From Halotalea alkalilenta (GTDB lineage Bacteria > Pseudomonadota > Gammaproteobacteria > Pseudomonadales > Halomonadaceae), in assembly GCF_001648175.1 (NCBI RefSeq), contig NZ_CP015243.1:1488001-1552000 (forward strand): a stretch of 64,000 bases of DNA. The letters are read 5' to 3'. This document shows positions 28,703-40,695 of the stretch, piece by piece. The notes under the pieces were generated by a model. That model searched no databases. It was not told where the DNA came from and saw nothing but the letters and a program-made list of their open reading frames with translations. Positions within the stretch are counted from its first letter, which is position 1; each line of letters opens with the position of its first letter. Position numbers and translations under genes: made by a program.

Positions 28703-29553
28703 GCACGGTGCGTCGAGCACCCCGGGAGGCGCTGCGGACACGGACCAAGCGCCGACGCCTGGGCTCCATCGTGCTGAAAGGGGCTGCGCTGATCGCGTTT
28801 CTCTATATATTGACGCCGCTGGTCTTCGTCACTTGGCTGTCTTTCTACTCGCAATCGATCCCATCCTACCCACCCCAGGGCTATTCGCTTCGCTGGTATT
28901 CGCAGGCGGCGTCCAACCAGCAGTTCATCGACGCTTTCGTGCTGTCCGCCCAGCTTGGGGTGATCGCCACCGCGATTGGCCTGGTGCTTGCGCTTCCCGC
29001 CGCGCTTGGGCTGGTACGGTTGCGCTTCCGCGGCCGTGCGCTCGTCAGCAACATCCTTTTGATGCCACTCATCGTCCCCGGTATCGTGCTCGGTTTTGCC
29101 CTCTACGTCTTCCAGGTAGAGATCGAGATTCGCAGCGGCTTGCCGGTGATCGGGTCATTTTGGGGGCTCGTCTGGGGGCATGTGCTGCTGACCATTCCAT
29201 GGATCGTGCGCCTCATCGTCGCCAGTCTCGAAGGCATGGATCGCGCGCAGGAGGAAGCCGCGATGAACCTGGGCGCGAACCGCTTCACCACCTTCCGACG
29301 AATCACGGTACCGGCCATCCTGCCCGGGGTCGTCGCGGGTGCGCTGTTCGGATTCGTCTCCTCCTTCGGCAATCTGGAGATGAGCCTGTTCCTCGTCGGC
29401 CCGGGGCGCACGACGCTGCCGATCTCGATCCTGCAGTATCTGCAATGGCGGATCGATCCGACCATCGCGGCGGTCTCGGTAATCCAGATCGTCATCATCG
29501 TGGCCGCGATGTTGTTCACCGACCGTTTCGTCAAAATTTCCAGGGTGGTCTAA
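28699..29553 (+). CDS. ABC importer permease, PotC-like
   Basis: 284 residues, GTG start in a GTGA overlap with the amidohydrolase. Six membrane segments are visible. The coupling motif is EEAAMNLGANRFTTFRRITVPAILPG, the EAA loop of binding-protein-dependent permeases. It is nearest to the second permease of spermidine/putrescine systems (PotC type). It forms the pore with the PotB-like protein encoded at 31787. Polyamine-type importers of this class also carry opines, amino acids and other small charged solutes, so the substrate stays open. Confidence 0.87.
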   Translation: MSTVRRAPREALRTRTKRRRLGSIVLKGAALIAFLYILTPLVFVTWLSFYSQSIPSYPPQGYSLRWYSQAASNQQFIDAFVLSAQLGVIATAIGLVLALPAALGLVRLRFRGRALVSNILLMPLIVPGIVLGFALYVFQVEIEIRSGLPVIGSFWGLVWGHVLLTIPWIVRLIVASLEGMDRAQEEAAMNLGANRFTTFRRITVPAILPGVVAGALFGFVSSFGNLEMSLFLVGPGRTTLPISILQYLQWRIDPTIAAVSVIQIVIIVAAMLFTDRFVKISRVV

Positions 29554-30630
<1,077 letters not shown>

Positions 30631-30661
30631 CAATCAATCGAATAACGCACGGAGAGCTCCC

Positions 30662-31705
30662 ATGAATAGATTCCTGATCGACCGTCGTCGCGTGCTTACC
30701 GGTGCCGCAGCGGGAGTCGCTGCCCTCGCCATGCCGTCGTTCACGCGCGCCCAGGCGGCTGGAACCGTCGTGGTCGGCACCTGGGGCGGCGACTATGCCC
30801 AACTTCTCAACAAGAATGTCGAGCAGCCCTTCCTGATATCCCAAGGGTGGCGTGTCATCCAGGACCAGGCGGGCGATCCCGAGCGTCGGTCCAAGATGAT
30901 TGCCGAGCGCCGGCTGCCGCGTGGGTCAACGGATATCCAAGGGCTCAATGGCCCCAACATGTATCAGGTCTACGAACTTGGATTGACCCAGGAGATCGAC
31001 TACAGCCGGATTCCGAATGCGCAGAACCTGCAGCCGGGCTTTCGATTCGATTACTGCGTTCCGCACATCTATTCGGCGATGGTGGTGAACTACAATCCGG
31101 ACGCCGTGGATGCGCCCGATAGCTATGCAAAAGCTTTCGATCCTTCACATGGCAATCGGCTCGGTTTCATCGACATCCAGTATCAATACACCATTTCGGC
31201 AGCCGCATTGGCGGCCGGTGGTTCGATTACCGATATCGAGTCGGGCCAGGAGCTTCTCCTCGAGGCGCGCAGGGCCGGAGCGCGAATTTATCCGACCAAT
31301 GAGGCTTTCGCACAGGGCCTCTCCGCTGGCGAGATCGACGTCGGCATCATGTGGAAAGCCAGGACCGTGCAGTGGCAGGAGTCCGGTATCAAGGTTGCCT
31401 CGGTCGTTCCGAGCGAGGGCGCCATCCCTTATGTTTCCGGCTTTTCCATTCCTCAGAATGCTCAGCATCTGGATGGCGCCTATGCCTATCTGAACGCCAT
31501 GCTCGATCCCTCCGCCCAAAGGGCATTCGCCGAAGACATGGGCTACAACCCGGTGGTCACCAACGCCGCAGTGCCGGCTGAGCTGAGTGCGCGGATCGGC
31601 TTCACCGAGGAGGAAGTCTCCCTGTTCAAGAACATCGACTACGGTTTCCTGCTCGATCACGACGCTGAAATGAAGACTTGGTGGGATCGCGTGTTCAAAG
31701 CTTGA
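30662..31705 (+). CDS. ABC importer substrate-binding protein, PotD-like
   Basis: 347 residues. The leader has three consecutive Arg (IDRRRVLTG) before a hydrophobic stretch and ends near TRAQA, so export by the Tat pathway is likely. The mature protein is a type II periplasmic binding protein with TWGGDYAQLLNKNV at the front and repeated polyamine-binding-protein segments (PHIYSAMVVNYNPDAV, GFSIPQNAQHLDGAYAYLNAML). It captures the solute for the two permeases. The ATG follows GGAGAGCTCCC and lies 31 bp behind the ATPase gene. Confidence 0.88.
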   Translation: MNRFLIDRRRVLTGAAAGVAALAMPSFTRAQAAGTVVVGTWGGDYAQLLNKNVEQPFLISQGWRVIQDQAGDPERRSKMIAERRLPRGSTDIQGLNGPNMYQVYELGLTQEIDYSRIPNAQNLQPGFRFDYCVPHIYSAMVVNYNPDAVDAPDSYAKAFDPSHGNRLGFIDIQYQYTISAAALAAGGSITDIESGQELLLEARRAGARIYPTNEAFAQGLSAGEIDVGIMWKARTVQWQESGIKVASVVPSEGAIPYVSGFSIPQNAQHLDGAYAYLNAMLDPSAQRAFAEDMGYNPVVTNAAVPAELSARIGFTEEEVSLFKNIDYGFLLDHDAEMKTWWDRVFKA

Positions 31706-31786
31706 GCGTATGCATGCTTCTATCTAGAAGCCTCTCGATGATGAATCAGCCAGAAACGGATCGATCAGATCGATAGGAGATGTCTC

Positions 31787-32653
31787 GTGGATACATCCTC
31801 GCAGCTCCGCTCCGGCACTGTCATCAGCGCCTCCAGCCTGATCGGCCCGGCGACCATCCTCGTGGCGCTAGGGGTGATCGTGCCGCTGCTGTTTCTCTTG
31901 CGCTACTCGCTCAACGAATATGATCCGCGCCTTCTGATGGTGGAAGCCTTTACCCCGGCCAACTATGTCGACTTCTTCACCGACCCATATTTTCTTGGCG
32001 CTTTCTTCACCACCGTACGCATCTCGGTCGTCTGTACGCTAGCCTGCATCCTGCTGGGGTTTCCGCTGGCCTATGTGTTGGCGCGGACTCAGTCGCGTTT
32101 CAAGAACCTGATGATCATCGCCGTCGTCATTCCTCTGTTCGTCGGCAACGCCGTGCGCGCGGCAGGATGGATGACACTGCTCGGAAGCCAGGGCTTCCTC
32201 AGTGTCACCTTGATGGATCTTGGTATCACCTCGACGATGACCGAGATCATGTTCAGTGAGACGGCGGTAGTCATCGGCATAATCGCCGTCAACTTGCCCT
32301 ACATGGTCTTGACCTTGCAGAGCGTGCTGGAAAGCGTGAATAGAAATCTCGAGGAGGCGGCCTTTTCCCTTGGCGCTCCTCCACTTACGATGTTTCGTCG
32401 CGTGCTCTGGCCGCTCTCCATGCCGGGAATTGCCGCGGGGACCATTTTGACCTTCATACTGGCAATGAATGCCTATGCGACCCCCGTTCTGCTCGGCGGG
32501 CCTGAGTTCCGTATGCTGGCACCGCTGGTTTACGGTCAGTTCCAGATGAATAACTGGCCGCTCGCGGCCGCCATCGCCTTCGTTCTGATGGCAACCACGC
32601 TGCTGCTCACGGTAGTGGCGAGCCTTGTCACGAGGCAAAGTTTTCGCAACTGA
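31787..32653 (+). CDS. ABC importer permease, PotB-like
   Basis: 288 residues with a GTG start after AGGAGA. Six transmembrane segments and the EAA loop EEAAFSLGAPPLTMFRRVLWPLSMPG. It partners with the PotC-like protein encoded before the ATPase. The gene order permease-ATPase-binding protein-permease is unusual for this family, in which the two permeases normally adjoin. It is the last gene of the plus-strand cluster and meets the CobW-family gene tail to tail, one base apart. Confidence 0.87.
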   Translation: MDTSSQLRSGTVISASSLIGPATILVALGVIVPLLFLLRYSLNEYDPRLLMVEAFTPANYVDFFTDPYFLGAFFTTVRISVVCTLACILLGFPLAYVLARTQSRFKNLMIIAVVIPLFVGNAVRAAGWMTLLGSQGFLSVTLMDLGITSTMTEIMFSETAVVIGIIAVNLPYMVLTLQSVLESVNRNLEEAAFSLGAPPLTMFRRVLWPLSMPGIAAGTILTFILAMNAYATPVLLGGPEFRMLAPLVYGQFQMNNWPLAAAIAFVLMATTLLLTVVASLVTRQSFRN

Positions 32654-32654
32654 T

Positions 32655-33671
32655 TCAGCGTGCGCTCTCATCGATGATGCAGCTTGAGAGGATATCTTCG
32701 AGCACGGCTGGATCGAACGAACCCTTGACGCCGATGGCGACGGCCGCACTTCTGTCTGGCGCATCGCTGTGTTCGTAGGTAAGTTCCGATCGCTTGCCGA
32801 CCAGCTGCAAGATCAGACGCCCGTCAGGCTTGCTCGGCGTATGAAAGATTCCCTTGGCGCGCAGAAGATCGGGTGGCAGGCGCTTGATCGCCAAGCGCAG
32901 CTTGTCCTCGTCGATCTTCCCTGTGGTCTGCCAATGCCAGGATTCGAACCGATCGGTATGGCCATGATCATGATCATGGCCGTGGTCATCGTCTGCATGG
33001 CCGCGGCCCCAATGACGATCGTTCAGCGTGGATTTTCGAGCGCAGTCCGAGAGATTATCCGCCGCTGCGAATAGGATCTCTCGCGGCACGTCACCGCCGC
33101 TGGCCCGGATCATGCGCATCCTTGGCAGCGCATGGCGCAGTGTTTCCTCGGTCGCCAGCAGCTGCGCTGGCGTGGCGAGGTCGGACTTGGTGATGATGGC
33201 CAGATCAGCGCCTGTCGCCTGCTCCAGGGCTAGCTCAGTCGATTCGAAATCGAGCTCGTTGAAAGCCGCTCCATCGATCAGGCAGAAGATGCCATCCAGT
33301 ACGATCCGCTGCTCGAGCGCTTCGACCTCCAGCGCCTCCAAGAGCGGGAGCGGGCGCGAAATGCCGCTCGCCTCGATGATGATATGCTCCGGCGTCGGCT
33401 GGCTATCGAGAAGACGCCTCATCGCATCGACGAGATCCGTGCTGAGCGAGCAGCAAACGCAGCCATTGGAGAGCGAAACGGTGTCGGAGCTGCTTTCGAC
33501 GATAAGCTCGGAATCTATGTTGACCGCGCCGAAGTCATTGATGAGAACGCCGAAGCGTACCCCCTGTGGATCCGACAGCAACCGCCTGAGCAGCGTGGTC
33601 TTGCCTGTGCCCAGAAAACCGACCAGCAGCGTGACGGGGATACGAGTCCGGAGCTTTTGGTAAGTTGGCAT
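32655..33671 (-). CDS. CobW/COG0523-family metallochaperone GTPase
   Basis: 338 residues. P loop GFLGTGKTT, the metal-site motif GCVCC (CxCC), the base-specificity motif TKSD, a His-rich stretch in the middle (GHADDDHGHDHDHGH) and the C-terminal CobW_C domain with SWHWQTTGKIDEDKL. These GTPases hand Zn, Co or Fe to client enzymes. The gene is on the strand opposite the amidohydrolases but adjacent to them. The metal-dependent enzymes are plausible clients. It lies 97 bp behind dgdA on the same strand and may be cotranscribed with it. Confidence 0.88.
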   Translation of the reverse strand: MPTYQKLRTRIPVTLLVGFLGTGKTTLLRRLLSDPQGVRFGVLINDFGAVNIDSELIVESSSDTVSLSNGCVCCSLSTDLVDAMRRLLDSQPTPEHIIIEASGISRPLPLLEALEVEALEQRIVLDGIFCLIDGAAFNELDFESTELALEQATGADLAIITKSDLATPAQLLATEETLRHALPRMRMIRASGGDVPREILFAAADNLSDCARKSTLNDRHWGRGHADDDHGHDHDHGHTDRFESWHWQTTGKIDEDKLRLAIKRLPPDLLRAKGIFHTPSKPDGRLILQLVGKRSELTYEHSDAPDRSAAVAIGVKGSFDPAVLEDILSSCIIDESAR

Positions 33672-33768
33672 ACGTGCGGTCCGCCTGGAACATTCAGCTT
33701 TCGAGTATATGGCAAGGCATGGGGAAAGGCCGTAACAAGGTCACTCACATGTTCATCCTGGCATGGCG

Positions 33769-35130
<1,362 letters not shown>

Positions 35131-35149
35131 TCATCAAAACGAATAGTTC

Positions 35150-35163
35150 TTATACAAGCATAA
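35150..35163. promoter_or_regulatory. Inverted repeat TTAT-N6-ATAA in the dgdA-dgdR gap
   Basis: CTTATACAAGCATAAAG is a near-perfect LysR-type palindrome in the 105-bp divergent region, and a further half CTTATACC stands at 35171-35178, right before the regulator start. Such a pair is what LysR proteins use to regulate themselves and the divergent gene. Confidence 0.45.
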
Positions 35164-35178
35164 AGGGATGCTTATACC

Positions 35179-36036
35179 TTGCAGCCATCTTTGGATATCG
35201 ACCTGCTGCGCTCGTTCGTCGTGATCACAGAAACCAAGGCCCTCAGCCGTGCAGCCGACCGCGTGGGCCGCACCCAAGCGGCGCTGAGTCAGCAGATGAA
35301 GCGGTTGGAGGAGGCGGTCGGGCAGCCGCTGCTGCAGCGCACTGGGCGTGGCGTACTGCTGACCGCGCACGGCGAACAGCTGCTGGTGCATGCCCAGCGC
35401 ATCCTTCGCTGTCATGACGAGGCTATGGCCGAACTCTCGGGCCAGGGGTTTTCCGGTACCTTGCGCTTCGGCTGCCCGGACGATTACGCCACGGTGTTCC
35501 TGCCCGTTCTGCTGCGTGGATTCGCCCACCGTCATCCCCACGCTTTGGTGGAGGTGAGCTGTGCGCCAACCTCCCACCTGCGCGAGCAGCTCGCCAGACA
35601 CGCCATCGACCTGGCGCTGGTTTCCGTGCCGGATGGAGAGCGTTCGGCATCGGTGATTCGTCGCGAGCAGCTCGTTTGGGTAGGGTGTCCCGGCTGCCCG
35701 GTGATGGAATCCGAGTCGCTCCCCTTGGCGCTTTCGCACGCGGACAACCTGGATCACACCTGGGCTCGCCAGGCCCTGTTCGACTGCGGGCGTGCTCACC
35801 ATGTCGCCTACGCCAGCAGCAGTCTGGCCGGTTTGATCGCGCTGGTGCGCTCAGGCCAGGCGATCGCGGTGATGACACGGACCGCGGTGCCAGGGGATCT
35901 GCAGATACTGGCTACCGGGGCGGATCTGCCAGTTCTGCCCAGCTTCGGGATCACCGTGGAGTTTGCCCGGGAGACCCATCCGCCGCTGGTGGAAGCCTTC
36001 GCACGACATATCCGTGCCCATTTGCCAGGGATATGA
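35179..36036 (+). CDS. dgdR: LysR-family regulator of dgdA
   Basis: 285 residues from a TTG start. The winged helix domain is LDIDLLRSFVVITETKALSRAADRVGRTQAALSQQMKRLEE, and the effector domain follows from about residue 90. Orthology to DgdR is proposed from the sequence style and the divergent position at dgdA. A second TTG at 35191 (giving MDIDLLRSF) is also possible. I see no strong ribosome binding site for either, which fits tight control. The likely effector is 2-aminoisobutyrate or a related amino acid. Confidence 0.82.
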   Translation: MQPSLDIDLLRSFVVITETKALSRAADRVGRTQAALSQQMKRLEEAVGQPLLQRTGRGVLLTAHGEQLLVHAQRILRCHDEAMAELSGQGFSGTLRFGCPDDYATVFLPVLLRGFAHRHPHALVEVSCAPTSHLREQLARHAIDLALVSVPDGERSASVIRREQLVWVGCPGCPVMESESLPLALSHADNLDHTWARQALFDCGRAHHVAYASSSLAGLIALVRSGQAIAVMTRTAVPGDLQILATGADLPVLPSFGITVEFARETHPPLVEAFARHIRAHLPGI

Positions 36037-36109
36037 GTCGGCGATTCACCGGACGCTGGCTTCCCTGCGCTGGCCCGCTTCGGTATTCCACCGAAGCGGG
36101 GAGCGTCGT

Positions 36110-37411
36110 TCAGATCGCGAGGCGGCGCGGGAAGAACAGCGTGGCGGCGGTATGGAGCAGTAGCGCGCTGACGAAGGTCAGCGGCGCGGAGAGCACGGCG
36201 AGGGGGCCTGCGTACATCAGCGCGATACCGATCGCCGTCGCGCCCAGCCAGGCGATCAGTCCGCTTCGCTCCAGGCGCGGGGTAACCGAGGGCGTGGGCA
36301 TGCCGCGGCTCGGTGAAATCAGCCAAGCGATGGCGACGCCGACCCAGGCGACCACGAACACCCCTTGGTAGGCCAAGGCCTGGAGCAGGTAGGCGAACAC
36401 ATCGGAGAGCATCAGCAGGTAGGCGAGGATGCCGACCAGCACGATGCTTACCGGTTTGGTCCAGCGCCGCTGCGCGCCTCCGATCAGGTGGTCGAGGTTG
36501 CTCGCGGCCAGATAGAAGTTGGCGGTATTGATTCGGCTCTGGGTCACCCACACCAGCAGCAGTCCCCAGCCGCCCATCAACTCGAGCAGACCGGTGACCA
36601 GCGAGGCTTCGGAGATGCCCTCGTTCGGCAGGGTGGCATCGAGCAGGATGCCGATGATCGCGCTGAACAAGAACGTCATCAGGTAGAACGGCAGGCCGAA
36701 AGTCACCTTGGCGTGGAAGTCGGCGTCCTCTTCGCGGCCGAAGCGGGCGTAGTCGAAGGTGAACATCATCAGTACCCAGACGCCCATGTAGAACGCGAAG
36801 GTGTTGAGCCAGCCCCAGTTTGAGGCGCCGCCCTCGGGCTCCCGGGTGAGCCAGCCTTGGGGGTAGCCATGGACCATGAAGGCGACCGCTACCGCGGCGA
36901 CCATGCCGATTACATAGATCGGCAGCAGCACGCCGTTGAACTTGTCCAGCCAGCGCTGGATTCCACCACCGATCAATACGATCCCAAGCAGTGTCACCAG
37001 CACCGCGGAGACCGGCATCGGCAGGGCGCCGTCGCTCCACGCGGTTAGCGCCAGCGCCATGACGTGGCCTTCGAACACGGCGTAGTAGAGCGCGGTGGCG
37101 AAGAAGATCAGGGTCGCGAGCGGTGCGCCCAGGGCGCCGAACAGGCGCTGTGAGAAGCGTGCCACGTCGAGCCCGGAGGTGATCGCATAGCGGCATAGCA
37201 CGCGATTGACCAGGGTATAGCAGAGCACGCTGAGTACCACGCCGATCAGCGCGTTGACGGTGCCATAGGCGCGGGCCATGGCGGCGGCGACGACGATGTA
37301 GAAGATCGCGCTGCATACCGCCCACCAGGCCATCATCAGCTTGGTTCGGGGGAGGCGGGGATGATCGGGGGCGTTGGTTCGATCGGCGGGGACGGAGATT
37401 TTGCCGGCCAT
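36110..37411 (-). CDS. NCS1/cytosine-permease-like transporter
   Basis: 433 residues with about twelve hydrophobic segments. Features include MAWWAVCSAIFYIVVAAAMARAYG at the front, FSQRLFGALGAPL and TQSRINTANFYLAASNL, which recall purine/cytosine permeases (NCS1). The last half is less conserved. Being the last gene downstream of the PxpA/B/C cluster on the same strand, it may bring in the lactam or its relatives. AAGGAG precedes the ATG, and a longer in-frame start to 37516 exists but overlaps pxpC. The assignment to NCS1 is by overall pattern. Confidence 0.72.
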   Translation of the reverse strand: MAGKISVPADRTNAPDHPRLPRTKLMMAWWAVCSAIFYIVVAAAMARAYGTVNALIGVVLSVLCYTLVNRVLCRYAITSGLDVARFSQRLFGALGAPLATLIFFATALYYAVFEGHVMALALTAWSDGALPMPVSAVLVTLLGIVLIGGGIQRWLDKFNGVLLPIYVIGMVAAVAVAFMVHGYPQGWLTREPEGGASNWGWLNTFAFYMGVWVLMMFTFDYARFGREEDADFHAKVTFGLPFYLMTFLFSAIIGILLDATLPNEGISEASLVTGLLELMGGWGLLLVWVTQSRINTANFYLAASNLDHLIGGAQRRWTKPVSIVLVGILAYLLMLSDVFAYLLQALAYQGVFVVAWVGVAIAWLISPSRGMPTPSVTPRLERSGLIAWLGATAIGIALMYAGPLAVLSAPLTFVSALLLHTAATLFFPRRLAI

Positions 37412-37481
37412 GGATGACTCCTTGCGAGGTTTTTGTGGTTGGGCACGCAGGAACGAGCCGGCCCGAGCGGCCGGCGTGGAA

Positions 37482-38459
37482 CTAGTCAGGCGCGAAGTGG
37501 CGCTCGAGCGCGGCAATGCGCTTGCGATATTCGCCTCGCGCTTCCAGCGCGGTGGGCAGGTCGACCGCCTCGAAGCGCACCTTGCGGTGTGGCTGGAGCT
37601 GGCCGATGAGATCCATGTCGGCGCTGATCACCGTGGCGATGGTGGCGTAGCCTCCGCCTGAGACCGCATCGCGATGAAGGATGATCGGTTCGGTGCCGCC
37701 GGGAATCTGGATCGATCCGATCGGGTAGCAGGCGTCGACGATGTTCGATGGATCGCTACCAGCGCCGAAAGGTGGTTCGCGAGGTACGAACTCGAGCGGC
37801 TGGTCGCCCTTGAAGCGATAGCCGATCCGGTCGGCCTCGGAGGCGACCCGCCAGGTCTCGGCGTAGAAGCGCTCGCGCCCCGCGGGGCTGAGTCGATGCT
37901 CGTAGAGCCCGGGCACCACGCGCAGCACGTGCTCGGCGTCGAAGCGCGGCCGCCACTGCTCGGGCAGCCGGCGCAGCGGGATGCGGGAGGAGCAAGGCAG
38001 CAGCGCCAGGCGGTCGCCGGCACGCAGCGCTCGCCCATCCAAGCCGCCGAGGCCTCCCAGGGCATAGGTGCTGCGGCTACCGAGCCGCTCGGGTACATCG
38101 ATACCACCGCCGAAAGCGAGGTAGAGCCGGGCCCCGGCGCGAACGAAGTCGAAGCTCAGTACGCTGCCCTTGGGCGCGATGAAGGCCTCATTGAGTGGCT
38201 GCCGCTCGCCGTCGAGCTTGGGCACCATCTCGGCACCGCAGGCGGCGACCCGGCAGGCTTCGGTGAACCGAAGCTCGGGTCCCATCAGTGCGCACTCCAA
38301 GGCGGCGGCTCCCGGGGTATTGCCGACCAGCAGGTTGGCGGCGCGCAGCGACATCTGGTCCATCGCGCCGGAAGGCGGAATGCCGAGATGGTAGTGGCCG
38401 ACCCGGCCAAGGTCCTGGATCGAAGTGTGCAGCCCCGGCTTGAGTACTTCGATGCTCAT
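37482..38459 (-). CDS. pxpC: 5-oxoprolinase subunit C (biotin-dependent carboxyltransferase-like, KipA family)
   Basis: 325 residues. SIEVLKPGLHTSIQDLGRVGHYHLGIPPSGAMDQMSLRAANLLVGN at the N terminus is the hallmark of the KipA/PxpC family (homologous to the second part of urea amidolyase allophanate hydrolase subunit 2). YPIGSIQIPGGTEPIILHRDAVSGGGYATI is the second conserved block. With PxpA and PxpB it forms the ATP-dependent 5-oxoprolinase. The start overlaps the pxpB stop by 4 bp (ATGA). The same fold is annotated as a biotin-dependent carboxyltransferase, which is of interest because a biotin carboxylase is encoded two genes upstream. Confidence 0.88.
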   Translation of the reverse strand: MSIEVLKPGLHTSIQDLGRVGHYHLGIPPSGAMDQMSLRAANLLVGNTPGAAALECALMGPELRFTEACRVAACGAEMVPKLDGERQPLNEAFIAPKGSVLSFDFVRAGARLYLAFGGGIDVPERLGSRSTYALGGLGGLDGRALRAGDRLALLPCSSRIPLRRLPEQWRPRFDAEHVLRVVPGLYEHRLSPAGRERFYAETWRVASEADRIGYRFKGDQPLEFVPREPPFGAGSDPSNIVDACYPIGSIQIPGGTEPIILHRDAVSGGGYATIATVISADMDLIGQLQPHRKVRFEAVDLPTALEARGEYRKRIAALERHFAPD

Positions 38460-39328
38460 GCGAAAACCTCCTTGACCCTGGCTGCGTAACCGATCGGATC
38501 GCGCTCATAGCCATCGAGATCGAAGACGTAGGGCATGACGCGGGGAACGAACTCGCCGCGCGCGGCCTGGGCGTCGAGCACCTCGTAGCGCGCGTCGTCG
38601 ATCGGGGTGAACTTGACCACGTCGCCGGGGCGGAAGTAGATCATCGAGGCGTCGATGTGGGGCTGGGCGCCGGCGGGGTCGTAGATCGGCATCGGGGTGA
38701 TGCCGAACATCTGGTAGCCACCGGCGCCGCGCACCGAATAGATGCAGCTGAAGCAGCCGCCGTAGCCGACCGTCTGTCGCGGCGTGTCGGTGCGAGGCCT
38801 GAGGTATTTCGGCACCTGGATTTGCCGCTCGCGTGGGGCCATCTGGTACATGAACGGCAGGCCGGCGACGAAGCCGACCATCGAGACGAACCACGGCGTC
38901 GCGCTGTGCGCCTCGATGAAAGCGGCGGTGTCGTCGTAGCCGTTGATCCTTGCCGCGTACTCGAGATCGGTTGCGTCGGGCTGCTGGTGGCGATCGCGAA
39001 AGCGCATCAAGGTTTCGCGGGTCCAGGGGTCGTCATAGAACACCGGCACCTCGATCACCCGGGTATGGAGCGTGCGCTGGCGGTTACCGGCAAGCTCGGT
39101 GTCGAAGCGCTCGAGCAAGGCCTTTAGCTGGTTTCCATCGATCCGATCGGGATCATAACGGACCTGGTAGGAGGCATTGGCCGGGCAGATCTCGATCACC
39201 CCATCGATGGCTTCCCGGCGCAGGCGGTCGGTGATCGAGATGCTGCGAAAGAAGGCTTCGAGCTTCATCTCCTCGCTGAGCTCGACGAAGAGGAATTCGT
39301 CGCCAGCGAAACTGTAGCGTGCGCTCAT
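38456..39328 (-). CDS. pxpB: 5-oxoprolinase subunit B (KipI family)
   Basis: 290 residues, longer than Bacillus KipI (about 240) because of an extra N-terminal and middle segment. The family motifs are EICPANASYQVRYDP at the front and the C-terminal block with VGYGGCFSCIYSVRGAGGYQMFGITPMPIYDP. It pairs with PxpC. The stop overlaps the pxpC start and its own start overlaps the biotin carboxylase stop, so the three are translated from one message. Confidence 0.85.
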   Translation of the reverse strand: MSARYSFAGDEFLFVELSEEMKLEAFFRSISITDRLRREAIDGVIEICPANASYQVRYDPDRIDGNQLKALLERFDTELAGNRQRTLHTRVIEVPVFYDDPWTRETLMRFRDRHQQPDATDLEYAARINGYDDTAAFIEAHSATPWFVSMVGFVAGLPFMYQMAPRERQIQVPKYLRPRTDTPRQTVGYGGCFSCIYSVRGAGGYQMFGITPMPIYDPAGAQPHIDASMIYFRPGDVVKFTPIDDARYEVLDAQAARGEFVPRVMPYVFDLDGYERDPIGYAARVKEVFA

Positions 39329-40695
39329 GCAAGGGTCTCCTCATGAGTGGTGCCGGCGAGCCAGGCCTCGAGATACTGCGTATCGAATCGCGCTTCGCGG
39401 ACCCGAGGGTCGTCGAGCAGGCGACGATGGAGCCCGGCGGTGGTGGCGAAACCCTCGATCTCGAACTCGTCGAGGGCCCGCCGAGCGCGGGCCAGGGCGG
39501 CATCGCGATGCTCGGCGTGGACGATCAGCTTGGCTGCCAGCGAGTCATAGAAGGGCGGAATCCGGTAGCCGGGGTAGAGTGCGCTGTCGATCCTGATGCC
39601 CGGGCCGGCGGGCCAGGTGAGACGCTCCACCCGACCCGGGGAGGGGAAGAATCCGTGGTCGGGGTCCTCGGCATTGATCCGCATCTCGATCGCCCAGCCG
39701 CGGCGCTGGATCTCGGCCTGGGTGATGCCGAGCGCACGCCCGGCGCAGATCTCGATCATCTCGCGCACCAGGTCGACGCCGGTGATCATTTCGGTCACCG
39801 GATGCTCGACCTGGATGCGGGTGTTCATCTCGATGAAGAAAAAATCGCCGGTGGCTTCATCGAACAGGTATTCAAGCGTCCCTGCGCCGCGATAGCCGAT
39901 GTGCTCGGCGAGCCTCACCGCGCTTGCGCAGAGCGTTTGCCGGCTGTCCTCATCGAGGACGGCGCAGGGCGCCTCCTCGAGAATCTTCTGGCGTCGTCGT
40001 TGCAGCGAACACTCGCGCTCGAACAGGTGCACCGCGCGTTCGCCGTCAGCGAGAATCTGCACTTCGATGTGACGAGCGTGACTGATCGCGCGTTCGAGAT
40101 AGACACGCTCATCCTTGAACGCTGCGCGGGCCTCGGCCCGGGCGAGGGGCAGCTGGCGGGCCAGCTCTTCGGCGTTCTCGACCTTGCGAATGCCACGGCC
40201 ACCGCCGCCCGCGCTCGCCTTGATCAATAGCGGGTAGCCGATCTCCCCGGCGATGCGGATGGCCTGATCCAGATCGTCATCGAGTGGCTGCGAGCCGGGG
40301 ACGATAGGCACCCCGACAAGGCTTGCCTCGCGCCGCGCAGAGGCCTTGTCGCCCATGCGTGCGATCGTCTTTGCGTCCGGGCCGATAAAGCACAGTCCCG
40401 CTTCGGCCACCGCGGCCGCCAGCTCGGCGCTCTCAGCGAGAAATCCATAGCCCGGGTGGACGGCGTCGGCTTGGGTCCGAGCGGCGGCGGCGATGATCGC
40501 CTCGACGTTGAGATAGCTCAGCGACGCCTGCGCGGGACCGATGCATATCGCCTGGTCAGCGAGCCGTACGGCGAGTCCGTCGTCGTCCGCCTCGCTGTGG
40601 GCGACGATGCTATGGATGCCGAGCTCGCGTGCGGCGCGAACGATGCGTACGGCGATCTCCCCGCGGTTGCAGATCAGCAGACGCTCGATCATCAC
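39325..40695 (-). CDS. Biotin carboxylase (AccC-like)
   Basis: 456 residues. ATP-grasp enzyme with the biotin carboxylase N domain (LLICNRGEIAVRIVRAARELGI), the P loop of the ATP-grasp fold (LIKASAGGGGRGIRKV), the MNTRIQVEHPVTEMITGVDLV motif and the C domain. It carboxylates the biotin on the carrier protein with bicarbonate and ATP. It is separate from a housekeeping AccC by its place in the pxp cluster. Overlaps of 4 bp on both sides show a tightly coupled operon. Confidence 0.9.
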   Translation of the reverse strand: MMIERLLICNRGEIAVRIVRAARELGIHSIVAHSEADDDGLAVRLADQAICIGPAQASLSYLNVEAIIAAAARTQADAVHPGYGFLAESAELAAAVAEAGLCFIGPDAKTIARMGDKASARREASLVGVPIVPGSQPLDDDLDQAIRIAGEIGYPLLIKASAGGGGRGIRKVENAEELARQLPLARAEARAAFKDERVYLERAISHARHIEVQILADGERAVHLFERECSLQRRRQKILEEAPCAVLDEDSRQTLCASAVRLAEHIGYRGAGTLEYLFDEATGDFFFIEMNTRIQVEHPVTEMITGVDLVREMIEICAGRALGITQAEIQRRGWAIEMRINAEDPDHGFFPSPGRVERLTWPAGPGIRIDSALYPGYRIPPFYDSLAAKLIVHAEHRDAALARARRALDEFEIEGFATTAGLHRRLLDDPRVREARFDTQYLEAWLAGTTHEETLA